A stretch of DNA of 64,000 nt from Gossypium raimondii (GCF_025698545.1 NC_068573.1:2361001-2425000), one strand, 5' to 3'. Shown: positions 1 through 12,578, numbered from the stretch's first letter. Numbers and translations are program-made. The notes: generated by a model not told the origin, from the sequence alone.

Positions 1-290
1 GAATATCACTTTTCTGCTACTAGATTATAAATAAATTTTGAGTAATAAGTAAATTGGAAAATTAATTAAGTTTTCAAAAGCAGTCACTGTTGCAAGGAAA
101 AGGTTGAATTTAATCGATTTTTGTTAAACTCGTGAGTTTTTCTGCAAATAGGCTAAGTTTTCTTCTAAAGATAAAAAAATGTTTTAAAAAGACTGTTTTA
201 TAAATACTTTAAAATTACTAGGCCATTTTGGTGGCCAATGTAATTTTCTGAATTTGGGCCTAACGTCTAGGTCGGGTTGGGAATGTTACA
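1..290 (+). repeat. 3' end of a gypsy-type LTR (LTR A, partial)
   Basis: The segment ends in GTTACA at 290. It carries the same terminal block (gtggccaatgtaa, then a gggcctaacgtctagg-like stretch) that closes the LTRs ending at 8124 and 10938. Its 5' part lies outside the window. Orientation is + because the GTTACA end is on the right. No coding sequence is visible. Confidence 0.7.
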
Positions 291-1927
291 GTGCTTGAGT
301 ATAATGATTATGAGATTATTGGTTGACTTGTATGTGATTATGTATTTGATTTATTTTTACCATTCAAATTCCTCGTGATGGTAGATAATTCTATTCTTGG
401 GAAGATAGACTTGTTAGTTCAATTAGTTAAATTGTATAATAGATTAGAGGTAATTGAAGGATGTGAAAATGCTTGACTTTGTGCCATGTGATAAGTAGGT
501 GTGTAGATGTATGTGTATACACTTGTTTAAGTTCGTTATCATTCACATGTTTTGAATAGAAGCATTGCATGATTTTTTGGACATTGAAACATTTAGGGAT
601 GACTTCATGCATTATTTGATTAGCTAATTCCTAAATGGCTTACCTTATATGCTATTTAATCCCTAGGTTTCATATTTGAGCCTTAATTTACGTTTCTTGA
701 GGATCCCCTGTTTTTGAGACCTTAAGTCTAAAATTGAGTATGATACTCAATTCCTTTCTCTCCCCCATTTTGTTTATTTTCAATTTGAATTGTACATCAG
801 GCCATGAATATTAAGGGTTAGGTAGATACATTTTGGCAGTCTTAAAAAATTACGTACTTGAGTGAAAAGTGGAGAAACGATTCAATATAGTGAATATAGA
901 GTCTTGCTTAAAAAAATGCTTAAATGAAAATCTTGATTAAATAAAAGCAAGGTGAGGGATAAAAGCATAGCAAGTGATTAAAAAGCATTAAATGAGTAAA
1001 CATTGTGGGTGAAAAGAGTTATTTAGTTGTGAAAAGTACTCAAATGATAAAATATTCTTGAGCTTAAAATGAATTCTTTTTGCTTCACAATGCACATTTT
1101 TGCTAGCTTTTTATATTTATGAATATTGAATCGTGTCTTCTTATATTTTGGAGAAATAACGTAGGTAAAAGAAGGAGAAATAACGTGGTGAGAATAATGG
1201 TTATTTTTTTGGGTGATTCGGGACCAATGTCATGTACTAGACAATTCCTAATGCTTGAGCCATTTTGAAGCTAACTTTTCTTTGAAATCAAACCGCCTTA
1301 AAGCCTCAGAACGTTACAAGCCAAGAAGTCCTATGCGACTTGAACATTTTTGTGCATAAATTCTTGTTGTGTATATATGTATGGTAGTGAATGAATCGAA
1401 TTCTTACTTTTGTATAAACATGGTATCTACATAGATTATTTTGATGGAATAACATGAGTGATTGTGTTTTTGCATAATTGCGTCTATATTTATTTGCTCT
1501 TTAACCGTGTGAACTAACTAAGTCTAGTTTAGGAATTTGTGAATTATTTATGCATTACTCTTAAGTTGTATGTTAGAAGAGTCTCATACATCGTACATAC
1601 TTGTTTACCATGCAACTTTTATGTCATTATTGCTTAAGAGTCGTCTTTGCATGTTGGTTTTGTTTGAGCACAAGCAATAACTTAAGTGTGGGGGAATTTG
1701 ATATGTCAAATTAAAGCTCTTTAAACACTTAAAAGAGCTTATTCCTGGATAATTTATAGTCTTTTATTACTTTTCCATATTTAATAGATTTTATTTTTAG
1801 TTTAGTTTTTTTATCGCATTTTAATGTTTTTATGAATAAAATGGCAGTTGCCATTAAGGACTTAATCTTGAGGGAAGCTTGTTTCATGTACAATAAATTT
1901 CAAGTTATAATACAAAAGTTTGTTTTA
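291..1927 (+). mobile_element. Athila-like gypsy 3' noncoding region with polypurine tract
   Basis: No gene is visible. A purine-rich block typical of these elements (gtgagggataaaagca, gtgaaaagag) leads to a candidate polypurine tract, gtgtgggggaa, at 1686-1696. This is followed by tgatatgtcaaa, which could be the start of a 3' LTR. A related sequence recurs at 58490-59220 with the same order of blocks. Athila-type elements are known to carry long noncoding tails ending in such a tract. The family assignment is inference. Confidence 0.5.
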
Positions 1928-1936
1928 CAATGAAAT

Positions 1937-2188
1937 AGGGGCGAAGTCAGAAAATTTTTTAGGGGAGTCAAAATTAAATTGTAATTTTAACGATAGCAAA
2001 ACTGCAATTTCACCGTTTTAATAGCCTATAATTTTTAAAGGATTAAATCAAATTTTTATCATTTTTAGGAAGGCAAAGTGTAATTTTACCTTTACTAATT
2101 TAAAATTTTAAAATTTTCAAAGGGCCTAAATGAAAAAAATTTTATTTTAAGGGGGTCGAGGCCCCTACCAACGCCTGGTTTCGCCCTG
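1937..2188. mobile_element. Mutator-type MITE, 252 bp, 9-bp TSD
   Basis: The left end is AGGGGCGAAGTCAG and the right end, read on the other strand, is CAGGGCGAAACCAG, an imperfect terminal inverted repeat. The element is flanked by an exact 9-bp duplication, caatgaaat, at 1928-1936 and 2189-2197. A 9-bp duplication is typical of Mutator-like transposons. The interior is AT-rich and noncoding, so this is a non-autonomous element. A relative in reverse orientation lies near 63750-63907. Confidence 0.8.
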
Positions 2189-2197
2189 CAATGAAAT

Positions 2198-3619
2198 ATT
2201 TTCATAAAGTAGTCTAAGGATGATACCTAGAGAAAATTAATCAGTTATTACCTTTCGTTAAATTCAGATATTCCATGCCAAATACCAAGAAAATTCCTAA
2301 CTATTGACATGATGTCTCAATTATGAAAGCAGAAATGTGGATCCCTTCAAGGAGGCTTCCGATTTTGTCAACATGTTGGGAAGGACTCCATTGTAAAAAT
2401 ATATTCTTTTTCCAACCTTCATTTGGGGACTATATTTTCATTGTCAGCTACTGTTATTGGAATTAATGGGAAGATCCAAAAATAGTGAGTGAGGTGGATC
2501 AAAATTAAATATTAGGAGAATGTGAAGAAAATAATAGTATGGGTCCATCTGTAAAAAGTTTACTTATATAGGTCCCTGGAAGAAACATAACAGTCGGACC
2601 ATACCTAAAAAAACTATATTGAAAGCCTCAGCTCAACCATATTTTTTTTATAAAATTTTAATTTTTCTATATTTTTTAATTTATTTACAATCAAACTAAA
2701 TTAACAAAATATGTAAAAGTTGAAAGATATTTTTCTTTTCAAAATCAAGAACCTGATTGATAAAATGTATATATGTCGAGAGATCAATTTTTCATTATGC
2801 AAATTAAGAAAGTGTTACGTCATCTTTCCATTAATGATTTAACGAGGAGTGACCAAAATATTCGATGTCGATAACATTAATGACGAAGTTGAAAATTCTT
2901 GAAGTTTTGTGACTAAAATTAAAACACACTAATACTTGGACATTTGATCGCTCTCTTATCAAATTCATTCTTTAAATCCTTAGTGGATGATTCTCTTCAA
3001 AAAGAGGTAACACATAAAATTTAATATGAATCAAATTATTGAATATAATCATTTTAGTTATAAATTATGTTAGTAGTAAATTATAATTCAAAATAAATTA
3101 TTAAAAGCCAATAATGCAAATACAAACCTTCATACAAAAACAAGTAAAAAAAAAAAGGGAGATATAATTTAAAAATTTTCGGTTAATTTGGTTAATAACC
3201 GATTTCGAAGCGAATTAACCGTTAACTAAATTTCTAAAAAATTATTAATTGACTCCCGACCGAATTGATTCAATTAATCGACTGTTAACTGAATTAATTC
3301 AATCCAACCAGTGAAATCAGTTTTACTTAAATGATACATGTCTATTCCATTAATGAGCCTACAAACATTAAACTATAAAAAGAGATTAGGGTTTATCTCA
3401 AACATTTTGATTTATGTGAAAGGGAATTATGCTATTTACATGTCTTTGTTTTATCATTAATAAGGATTGTGTTTCTATTATTCAGTTATTGCCAAATATT
3501 GGTATCATATACCTGAGTTTAAATTTTATATAAATTTAGGAAATCATATTGGTACAGTTGTAATTTCCATATTTGTATTTTTTATAAATATTTTTTTGTT
3601 TAAGATGTAAAGGTTCAAA
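2198..3619. other. AT-rich intergenic DNA
   Basis: No gene is seen. A degenerate repeat of ttaacc/gaattaa motifs occupies about 3175-3310, and similar motifs recur at 14755-14890. The block 2211-2300 (tagtctaaggatgatacc, then ttaaattcagatattcc) is a diverged direct copy of 4690-4785, so both may derive from the LTR-like sequence starting near 1698. Confidence 0.5.
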
Positions 3620-4510
3620 AAAAAAGAATTAAGTCCCTCATTTTCTTACACTCAATTGAGCATTTGAACTTTCAAAATGCATCAAAAAACCCTCAAACTT
3701 CTTTAATAAAAGCAATTAAGCTCCTATTTCTTTTCATTCAATTGGGTACTTGAACTTTCAAAAAGCATCAAAAGACCTTCAAAATTTTTCAAAAAGCAAT
3801 TAAATCCTGCTCTTATTAAAAATTAGAAAAAATTTATAAAAATAATAATAAAATTTAGAAAATTTATTAAATTTCAATAAAATTTAAAATTATTAAAATT
3901 AGAAATTTTTATAAAATACTAAAAAATAAAATTGTAAAATTTTATAAAAAAATCATAAAAATTAACAACCCTAATTTTTTCAATTAAAGTCATCACGTAT
4001 CGCAACACATTATGACATGTGGCGAAAAATGATAAAAAAAAAAACAATAAAAGTTATAGAAAATTATTAAATGTTTGTTTTGGTGCGATAATTTTATAAT
4101 TTTTTTATGAAATTTATATTTCTTTACATTTTGTATAATTTTCTTACGACTTTATAAAATTTTATATTTCTATATATTTTATAATTTTTACGATTTTATA
4201 AAATTTTACAAATTTTATATTTTTTCTAATTTATAATAAAATTTAAATGTTTGAATTTTATTAAAATTTAATAATATTTATAGCTTTTATTGATTTTAAT
4301 TTTATATTTTTATGATTTTAATAAAACAGGGCTTAATTGTTTTTTGAAAAGTTGGAGGGTCTTTTGATGCATTTTGAAAGTTCAAGTACCTAATTGAGTA
4401 AAAAAAATAGGGCTTAATTGCTTTTTAAAAAGATTTGAGGGTTTTTTATAAATATTTTGAAAGTTCAAGTATCCAAATGAGTGGAAAAAAACATAAACTT
4501 AATTACTTTT
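3620..4510. repeat. Foldback element (long inverted repeat, ~0.9 kb)
   Basis: The left arm (3620-3810) is the diverged reverse complement of the right arm (4320-4510). Within each arm a unit of roughly 95-110 bp is repeated twice, containing acttgaactttcaaaa, gcatcaaaa and ccctcaaa. The AT-rich middle also shows mirrored ttataaaatttt stretches. No ORF is present. I could not fix a target duplication. It is a non-autonomous DNA element or MITE pair able to form a long hairpin. Confidence 0.65.
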
Positions 4511-5516
4511 TCGAAAAATTTGAAAGGTTTTTGCAGTGTTAACATCAATTATCTAAATTAGAAATTACTTATTTACATTGCTTATGAATGTTTACTTACA
4601 CGTGGCCCTTCTCACTAAACTAACTATGCCTTCTAACTTAAATTTTCTTTTCTTTTCTTCAAATGCTACTTTAGTGTATATTCATTTTGATGAATTACTC
4701 TAAGTATCATACTTAGAGAGAATTAATTAAGGACTTCCGTTAAATTCAAATACCCTAAACTAGCATACCAAGTATTAATTTATTCGAATCGGAAATTATT
4801 GACAAATTTAAGAATTAATCTTCATACTTTACTTTTTACATAATTTGATACATTAATGTTTATAATTTCATTTGTTATTTATATAAAAGGTCCTAAAATT
4901 TTAGTATTGATCCCTGTACTTTGCTAAACTTTAGGTCAACACTCAAGTATTCCTTTAGTGGCAAGCTTAAGTAATGATTAATTAGTCTATCTATTAACTA
5001 GTGAATGGTATGATAAATCAAATCTCATGCAATTACTAGCCCTAGATCCTCCTAGTCTCTTTACTCGCCTTAGACCTTAGAATTCACCACTAGAACTTAT
5101 GCTCTTGCATTCTGTGTTTAGTCAGATTGGTTGATTCGGTTAAACTAGAGTCCATCTCCATTTTTCTTATTTTAGGATTTTACCTAAATTTGTTAATCTT
5201 GGTAGGATTTGTGCTATTAGTGTTGTGATTTGTCAGAACTATGATTTTTTTAATTGATTGAATAAATAAAATTACCTCATGTTTATTTAATAGTATTTGT
5301 ATGATTACACTTAATGATTTTTGCATGAAAAGAAAACGAATAAGAAAATATTAGCTAATTGATTAATTAAGGTTTAACTAATCATAAGTTGTATTATATG
5401 GATGGATTATAATGCAAAAAGATAACTTATATTAGTAGGTAAGCTAAACTGCTCGTAGTCTATGGAATCAGATTGAACAAATGATTCATGCTAGGACTAT
5501 TATATTGCCTATAAGT
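4511..5516. other. Intergenic, no gene seen
   Basis: AT-rich sequence without a convincing ORF. It includes the second copy (about 4690-4785) of the block at 2211-2300. The stretch 5030-5170 is less AT-rich but I do not recognise it. Confidence 0.4.
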
Positions 5517-5521
5517 CCAAT

Positions 5522-8124
5522 TGTAACACCCCAAAATACATAGGGTTAGAAATTTAATTAATTATCAAGAAATGAATCTTAGTTTTGATGCTTAAAAGCA
5601 TAGGAAACTCCTTAGAGAGCCAAAGTTCAAAACCACACTCTTCTTATTTTCTTCTATTTTATTTCAGCAACCAAGGAGCCAAGACCAACTAAGATATGTA
5701 ATAAATGTGGTAGCTCAATGGTTAAGCATTATCCTTCTCCCTTGTACCCAATTTTAAGCCACACCAAACTCATTTCCCCTATTTCTTTTTCTTCATTTTC
5801 GACAAAAAGGGGTATTTTTCCATTCAGCCCCTCAAATTTTTGTAACTTTAACTATTTAATCTCTTTTCCTAATTACATGTGAATTTCTACTTCTTTTTCA
5901 ATCCTAACTAGAATTTTCTCTCTCTTCTCTTTAAATACATCTTTTTCTTTTATTTCCTTTTTTTCATAAAAATTGTACATTCTTTTCTAGAAACTAATAT
6001 TTTGAAATCTCAAATCAAAATCAATTCATGATTTAACATGTTCTCCCTCTAAGCATCGAATCTATCATCGATAATCTTCAAAATCCCATCAAAGATCGGT
6101 AAGTGTTCTTGTTTTCAATTAGGTAGAATCTGAAAATTCTGGAATAACATCGTCCTTGACAAATCTTTCAAATCAATTACGAAGCTTTTACAAGCTTTTC
6201 CAAAAATATTGATAAGTTTGATAAATCTTGAAAATCGATATTAATTCTCGTGTAATTGTTGGTTGAAAGACTCTTTGTAGGCATCCCGAATCAGACTTGG
6301 ATGTGAGGATCATCGTTCAAAATCTCGGAAGTCAGGTGTGTGTTCTTTTATGAGAAAATTGAGACAAATCGAGCCTAGGTTAGACCACACGGCCATGTCC
6401 CCGTTAAAACCCTAGGTTTTCACTTTTCACATGGTCGTGTCTTCCCTATAGGTATATTTTCCAAAACACTACACAGCCACAGTCTCTCACATGGCCAAGC
6501 CACACGGTCGTGTACCCCCTCCACACGACCATGTGTCCCCTGTAACTCAAAATTTATAATTTTGACCTAGAATTTTATGTTTCGGACATATTAGTCCATG
6601 AATAGGTTTCAAACTGCTTTTAGTGAATTAAAATATGCGATTAGGTCCCTGATGATAAGAAATATGCTAGAATTCAAGATTGATCAATTTATTGCGGTAT
6701 TTATTTATATTTATGAATAATTGTATAAATTATGAATAATATATGTTGCTACTGTATCTATACTTGTGATTGTATGAAATGACATGCCTATGATACTGAA
6801 AAAAAACACATGAAAAAGCATAATTATACTACTGATTTTCCATGTGTTAGTATATTAAATTCTATCATACTTTGTCTGAATTCAATATGTCATAATGCAT
6901 TACATGGGTTGGGACGATATGTATGGAGGATGAACAAACAATTTATTTGCAAGAAAAATGGTTGTGCAAAGTCACAATCATGTTACAGTTCTTATCTACA
7001 AATTGTTGTATACCCATAGCCAAAGGTAGATTCCATTTGTGATTATTGTTGTGAATCCACAGCAAAAGGCCAATTCCAACGGCGGGTTTACCCTGTAAAA
7101 AGCAAGTTTCACCTGCAGGACTTTTGCTGTGAATCCACAACCAAAGGTGGATTTCAATTGTGGAGATTTGTTGTGCTCCAACCGTGGGGACTTGCTGTGT
7201 GTCCACAGCCTAATGGAAATTATTACCTGTGAACCAGTAGTGGTTTATCCACATCCCGGTGTATTGGAGAAATGAGTTTCCTAAAACTCCCAATATGGTA
7301 TGTAATAGTAGGGTATGATTTATTCTATTGAAAGTTGAAACTGTTTGGTATCATTTAAATCATGTGCATATATATCTGGAAAATTATATTATGTTACATA
7401 TATATATATATGTATATATGTGTATGAATAAGATTATTATAGGCAAATCTAAGAATTTGATTATTCTGAAAATTGTTATTGTGAGTTCTGACATATTAAT
7501 GATGATTGTGTTGTAAAATCGATACTATGAACTAAAGTGATATTTATGATTATTTCATGCAATGTTAATTAATGTGTCTTAATAACTATTATTTTGATTT
7601 TATTGTAAACGAACTCACACTGAGCGTCAAAGCTCACCCCCCTTAAATTATCATCTTTACAAATAACCCACCAGGTTAGGATACGAGCATGACATCCGGA
7701 GGGTCTAAACACATTTCATTCTATTTTCAATTTATTAGGGCTTAATCTTTGATTTATTTTATTGTTCGGGAATTGTAATGTTTTATTTAAAATGTGGCAT
7801 AGGATTTTGGACTTAGGGTTTTTTTTAATCCGCATGACATTTTAGTTGAATTATTAAGATATTATACTTTGATTATTAATTAGCATGCATGAACCCCGAT
7901 TTTATTAAACACATAAATAAATGCCATCTTTTCCGTTGCTAGATGATAATTAAAACATTAAAGAATAATAAAATGACTTTTAAACTAAGTTTTATATTAA
8001 ATTAAATAGATGCTTTAAAATAATTATTTTTCAAAAACTCCAATAACCCTACGAGGCCATCTCGGTGACTGATGTAGTCTCTTGAATTTGGGTCTAACGT
8101 CTAGGGCAGGTTAAGGAGGTTACA
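5522..8124 (+). mobile_element. Solo gypsy-type LTR B, TSD CCAAT
   Basis: It starts TGTAACACCCC at 5522 and ends GGTTACA at 8124. It is flanked by an exact 5-bp duplication, ccaat, at 5517-5521 and 8125-8129. No gag or pol follows, so it is a solo LTR of 2,603 bp. Inside are a cluster of cacacgg/ccatgtg palindromic motifs (6378-6540), a run of gtggat/ccac words (7020-7210), a (ta)n tract near 7400, and an actcacactgag block (7614-7625) shared with LTR C. ORF-like stretches within it are not genes. Confidence 0.9.
5705..5760 (+). other. tRNA-like A-box segment inside LTR B
   Basis: TAGCTCAATGG at 5711-5721 fits a pol III A-box (TRGYNNAANNGG type). The expected B-box about 30 bp downstream is decayed. 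A matching segment with a good B-box lies at the equivalent place of LTR C. It may be a tRNA-derived module captured by the LTR, or chance. Confidence 0.35.
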
Positions 8125-8223
8125 CCAATTGATGAGATAGCTTGTCTTAGTTTTCGGAGCTAGATTGACTCTCATAAATAAAGACATATGTGCTGTAATT
8201 CCCCAACCCGACCTAAATGTTAG

Positions 8224-10938
8224 TGTAACACCCCGAAAATTAGGGTTAGAAGTTTTGAAGTTTGAAGTAAGGGTTAGTGAGTAGGTTGAACAATTGGGTT
8301 CATTTTTGCGTTATAATGTCAGAATGAACTTGTTGGTTTGGTGGTGGTGAGTGCGTTAGTTTACCTTTGGGTTCCAGGTTTGAGTCCTTATGTGTGTTTT
8401 GAGGAATTAATTTTATTCGAGTTTTGTTTTTAAGTTTTAAAAATATATTTATTTTATTTTATTTTGGAAAGAGGAAGTTACTTCTAAAATTCTTTCTGCA
8501 CGTTCTTTCCCAATTTTCTCTTCACGTTCAATTTCTCTTTTATTTTTCTGTTTTACCCAATTTTTTTATTCTTGGGTTTTTCTTACTTCTTATGATTTTA
8601 CACTCTCGTTACTTGTCGTCTATCAAAGGTGATCGTCCTCGTGCGTTCCGTTTAATCGGAGGTGAATAGGGTAGGTTTTGTTTATTGGGGTTTATGGTAG
8701 AATTGGTTTCGTTTCTTTTTGTTGTTTAATTGGAAGTCTTATAGTTTAAGTTTGTATGTGAAATTGAGGTTCTGAACAGTTTAGTGGGAGTGAATCGATC
8801 ATTTCTTCGTGTCGGGGTTCTGATTTAAGGTGTGTTTTTTGAAACTGTTTAATTTCGGTATCTAATTGCTGTTGGATTTTGTGGAATTTGACAAATTCTA
8901 GTGCATTTATAAAATTGTGATTTTGGGTATTTAATCGCTGATGAAGTGCATGTTATTCTACAAATTCTGATATATTTCTGATTTACCAAAGGTTGGGGAC
9001 CATTTCGATGTTTAAAGCTTGATTTTTCAGCCTGTTTTGGTGTGGTTTCATGGCCACACGGGCGTGTGCCACACATGGGCGGTCCACACGGCCATGTACA
9101 ATTGGGAAATTAGGGTTTTTGATGATTTTTGGTGCCACACGCCCGTGTGGCTACTGCTTGGGGATTTTGTCGATTTTCATACGGGCGTGTACCTTGGTCA
9201 CACAGTTGTGTCCCTTAGCCACACGGGGGTGTGGGATTTCCAAATGGTTGTGTATACTCTGCTTCTTATTTTGGCACTTTTGGACAATGAGTTACACGGG
9301 CTACTCACATGGCCATGTAACTCGGACACACAGGCGTGTTGGTCTTGCACAAGAGCGTGTGCCCCTTCCGCATGGCCATGTTGATCTTCACACAGCCTAG
9401 ACCCTTCCACACGGCCGTGTTGCCTTGTTTCGTGGATTTTTGCTGTGTCATATTTTAACTTGCTTAATGTTTCTATGTAATCCGACTCTCGGTTCAGCTT
9501 CAGTAATTGTGCCTTGGACTCTATTACAACTTGGTTTCAAGTATGTGTGTGTGTTTGTGTGATTTAATTTTAGTTAATCAAAAAATATGCTAATGTGAGA
9601 TACTTTCTTGTTCATATATTTTAAATGTGTATAAGCGTATTAACTTTGAATCTGTCTGACTAAGTATGAACCATTGTTTCTGTAAGTCTGTTATTGAACT
9701 GTTTGCATACATACATTTGCATAAAATTTTGGGATATTGGTTGCGAAGAGAAGGAAGACTGAATATAAAATTTTGGGATATTGGTTCCAAGAGAAGGAAG
9801 ACTGAATTGGCAATTTAACTGCACTGTTTCTGTATAGCGGTTTACTGCACTATTTCATATATATGTCAGCACAGCTGCATATATCTTTGAGTGGCTAAGA
9901 CCCACTATCGTGGTGTGTAGGGTGGATGGGCCTATCATGGTCCTATGTGGTTTGCAGGGTGGATGGGCTTAATATAGCTCATAAGTGGTGTACAGGGTGG
10001 TTGGAGTGGCGTTTGGTTGGTGGGGTGAGATTATTTTGATTTGTTGCATTCGTTACGCATCTGGTTATATGTTTGTCTATGTGAGTGTTGGTGTGTTAAC
10101 AACTTGATTAACGTAATAGGTGTGGGTTGTTAATACATGTTTTGGTATGCTTTGGATACGTATGTATATTGAGTTACCGTTTGAGCAATAGTTTGGTGTG
10201 TAAATGATTCCATGTGTGTGGGTTTATGTGTGAGTTAAGTTGGAATGGCTTATGGGAATGTATTTGTAATTCTGACTGTTGGTTCATGAATTTCTAGCAT
10301 TAACTATGTACTCTTATCTGGGATTTTCGCTTTGTAACCTTTTTCATTTGATTTTATACTACTTTCGGACTCACACTGAGCTCGCGTAGCTCACCGCCTC
10401 TTAGTTTTCTTTCTTTCAAGTATTCGTGAGACTAAGCTACGAACTAGGTACATCGGAAGTCTCAGAAAGTTTGGTTTGAATCGGTTTGTTAAAATTTTCA
10501 TAAGTTTTATTACGGTTGGTTTTTAGAATATTTGTAAAGGGATTATATAAACTGTGGTATGGGATTCGGTTTGAATTTTTCCTTAAACTATGCGATTTCG
10601 GTTTTGAACAACATTTTGAAAGTTTCGCACAAATTTGAGAAGATCAACATATTTTCCACACAAATTTTAAATATGAAAATTTTGAATTACATTTGGCAAA
10701 ATTGATGCATTTCGAACTGTACAAGAAACGTCAATTTATTTTATTCCAAATTGTTTCTAACGCCACTTAATTATTGTTTCAAAACATAGATGGTTAAATG
10801 ATTTAGTCTGATTTTAGCAAATTGTATTCGGGATAAGTTTTAAACAGTTCTTTCATAAATTTTTCTAAGATCACTTCAATGGTCAATGTAACCTCTGGAA
10901 TTCGGTCTAACTTCTAGGCCGGATTTTAGGGTGTTACA
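8224..10938 (+). mobile_element. Solo gypsy-type LTR C, TSD GTTAG, nested in LTR D
   Basis: It starts TGTAACACCCCG at 8224 and ends GTGTTACA at 10938, flanked by an exact 5-bp duplication gttag (8219-8223 and 10939-10943). Length is 2,715 bp. It inserted in opposite orientation into LTR D. It carries a dense set of cacacgg/ccgtgtg palindromes (9050-9430), a near-direct repeat of aaattttgggatattggtt (9724-9743 and 9766-9785), and a ggactcacactgagct block at 10367-10382. The long ORFs over 9019-9410 are products of the palindromic repeats, not genes. Confidence 0.9.
8335..8390 (+). other. tRNA-like B-box segment inside LTR C
   Basis: GGTTTGAGTCC at 8377-8387 differs at one base from the pol III B-box (GGTTCGANTCC). 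The upstream ttggtggtggtgagtgcg is a weak A-box position. Its place, about 150 bp from the LTR start, roughly parallels the A-box segment of LTR B. Confidence 0.35.
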
Positions 10939-11735
10939 GTTAGACCCGAATTCAGGAGATTACATCGGCCACCGAAATGGCCTAGTATGGTCAAAGTTTT
11001 ATAAAACAGTCAATTTAAAACATTTATTTATTTTAGAAGAAAATTTAGTCTACTTTCGAAAAAACTCACTAGTTATCAAAAACCAATTTAATTTAACTTT
11101 TCTATGTAATGGTGACTACTTTAAGAAACTTAGTTAATTTTTATTTATTTATTACTCACAATACTTAATTTTCATTTGGCAATGGAAAAGTGATTTTTAC
11201 TTGGTTTTAATAAAACTATATTTCATGTCTTAATTAAATAAAATTATATTTTAAAAGTAAGTTTAAAGGTTATGCATGCTAAATAAACCCTAAATATGTG
11301 TCTCATGCTACAAAATAAATAAAACAGTACAGTTCTGAATAACATGAATTATAAAAATAAGCCTAATAATACATTCATAAAATAAAACGTCTTTGAGCTC
11401 CCCGTATGTTGCGCCCGCATCATAATCTAGTGGATTATCTGTAAAAATAGAAATAAAAGGGAGAGTGAACTATGAAGCTCAGTGTGAGTTCAGTCACAAA
11501 AAAATCAATGCAAATAGTAGACAAAACATACAAAATATCAATTCATAGAATACATCACAATTAATTAGCAATACAGAATATCAGTAAATCAAATCAATTC
11601 ATCTACATAATATCTCAATGTTCAAAGCCATGTATGTCTTACGAATGCAATGCAATTTCAATTAATCAGAATAGGTTCTACTTAACTCTGCTACACACCA
11701 AAGTAGGAGTTCCCCAAAACTCCTCTACCTTTTTT

Positions 11736-12240
11736 AATTGCATAATTAACATTGACCTTATAATATTTGGGTTTACAGTCTAAATAGTTTGTAGCTTTAA
11801 TTATAAAACCTTATATAAATTTAATTTGGAGAAATACTTATACTAAGTTATATCCTTTTTATAATATTTAAATTAAATGAAAATTATAATATAAAAATAT
11901 TTTATAAATTACCTAAATATTTCATAATTATTCTTATAAATAATATAACATTTTGTCATAACTTTAAAGAGCTGTTTTTAAAAGAAATTATGATAAAAAA
12001 ATTACAACATTTTTCTATGAATAAATATATTATTTTGTAACATATAGCATGGATATATAAATAAATTGTGTTCGTACTTGATTATAATTTTTATAAATAA
12101 ATATATTATCACACTTTTATAACATATAAATTATTTTTATAATAATTTTTAAATATATTTTGTTTTAACTTTATAAAATGCATAAATTATTTTTATAATA
12201 TAATTTTGAACGTGTAGAGATGTTACTTTAATATTAACCT
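11736..12240. other. Very AT-rich intergenic DNA
   Basis: No gene. It is dominated by ttataaaatt/aatattat runs. It separates the remnant of LTR D from a copia fragment. Confidence 0.4.
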
Positions 12241-12244
12241 ATTG

Positions 12245-12540
12245 ACTAATGATTTCGTCATGTACAAGGCTTCCAGTTTCTTCCATAACGTGTATATTGT
12301 TTTCTCCTTCAAAACATCATGTAATACATTATTTTTTAGGCATAATTGAATTGTGGATAGAGCTTTTTTATCTAGCCTATCCCATTCTGATTGTTCCATG
12401 TCGTCAAATTTTCTTTCTGCAAGGATCCTCTCAAGATCACTTTAGATTAGAATTACTAACATGCGAACGTGCCACAAAATGAAACTTGTGATGCCATCGA
12501 ACTTGTCGATATTAAACATTGATGCTGCCATCTCTGAATG
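12245..12540 (-). pseudogene. Ty1/copia gag N-terminal fragment
   Basis: Minus-strand translation gives a start, MAASMFNIDKFDG, followed by a WHVRM block. After one in-frame stop it continues with ILAERKFDDM, EWDRLDKKALSTIQLCL and TLWKKLEALYMTKSL. This is the order found in plant copia gag (DUF4219/UBN2 type). The TGGTATCAGAGC primer site lies immediately upstream on the same strand. The fragment is cut off near 12245, so pol is missing. It is clearly non-functional. Confidence 0.8.
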
Positions 12541-12563
12541 GGCCAAATGCAAAAATCGACTTA

Positions 12564-12575
12564 GCTCTGATACCA
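12564..12575 (-). other. Copia primer-binding site (tRNA-iMet)
   Basis: On the minus strand this reads TGGTATCAGAGC, the standard complement of the initiator tRNA-Met 3' end. It lies between an LTR end (12579 rightwards) and the gag fragment, fixing the orientation as minus. Confidence 0.85.
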
Positions 12576-12578
12576 GTT

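Larger units (their letters stand above)
8194..11735 (-). mobile_element. Gypsy-type LTR D (reverse), split by LTR C
   Basis: Read on the minus strand, the sequence from 10944 rightwards joins with 8194-8223 to give the family's 3' end (gtggccgatgtaat, then gggtctaac, ending ATTACA at 8194). The 2.7-kb LTR C interrupts it. The right part carries the reverse of the actcacactgag block (near 11480) and an aggagttccccaaaactcct palindrome (11706-11725). Its 5' end is not seen; it fades into AT-rich DNA after about 11735. Confidence 0.7.

Noticed and set aside
9019..9410. Overlapping 70-121-aa ORFs on both strands
   Set aside because: They lie in the palindrome cluster of LTR C; reading frames stay open on several frames because the repeat lacks stops. 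No domain or codon signal.
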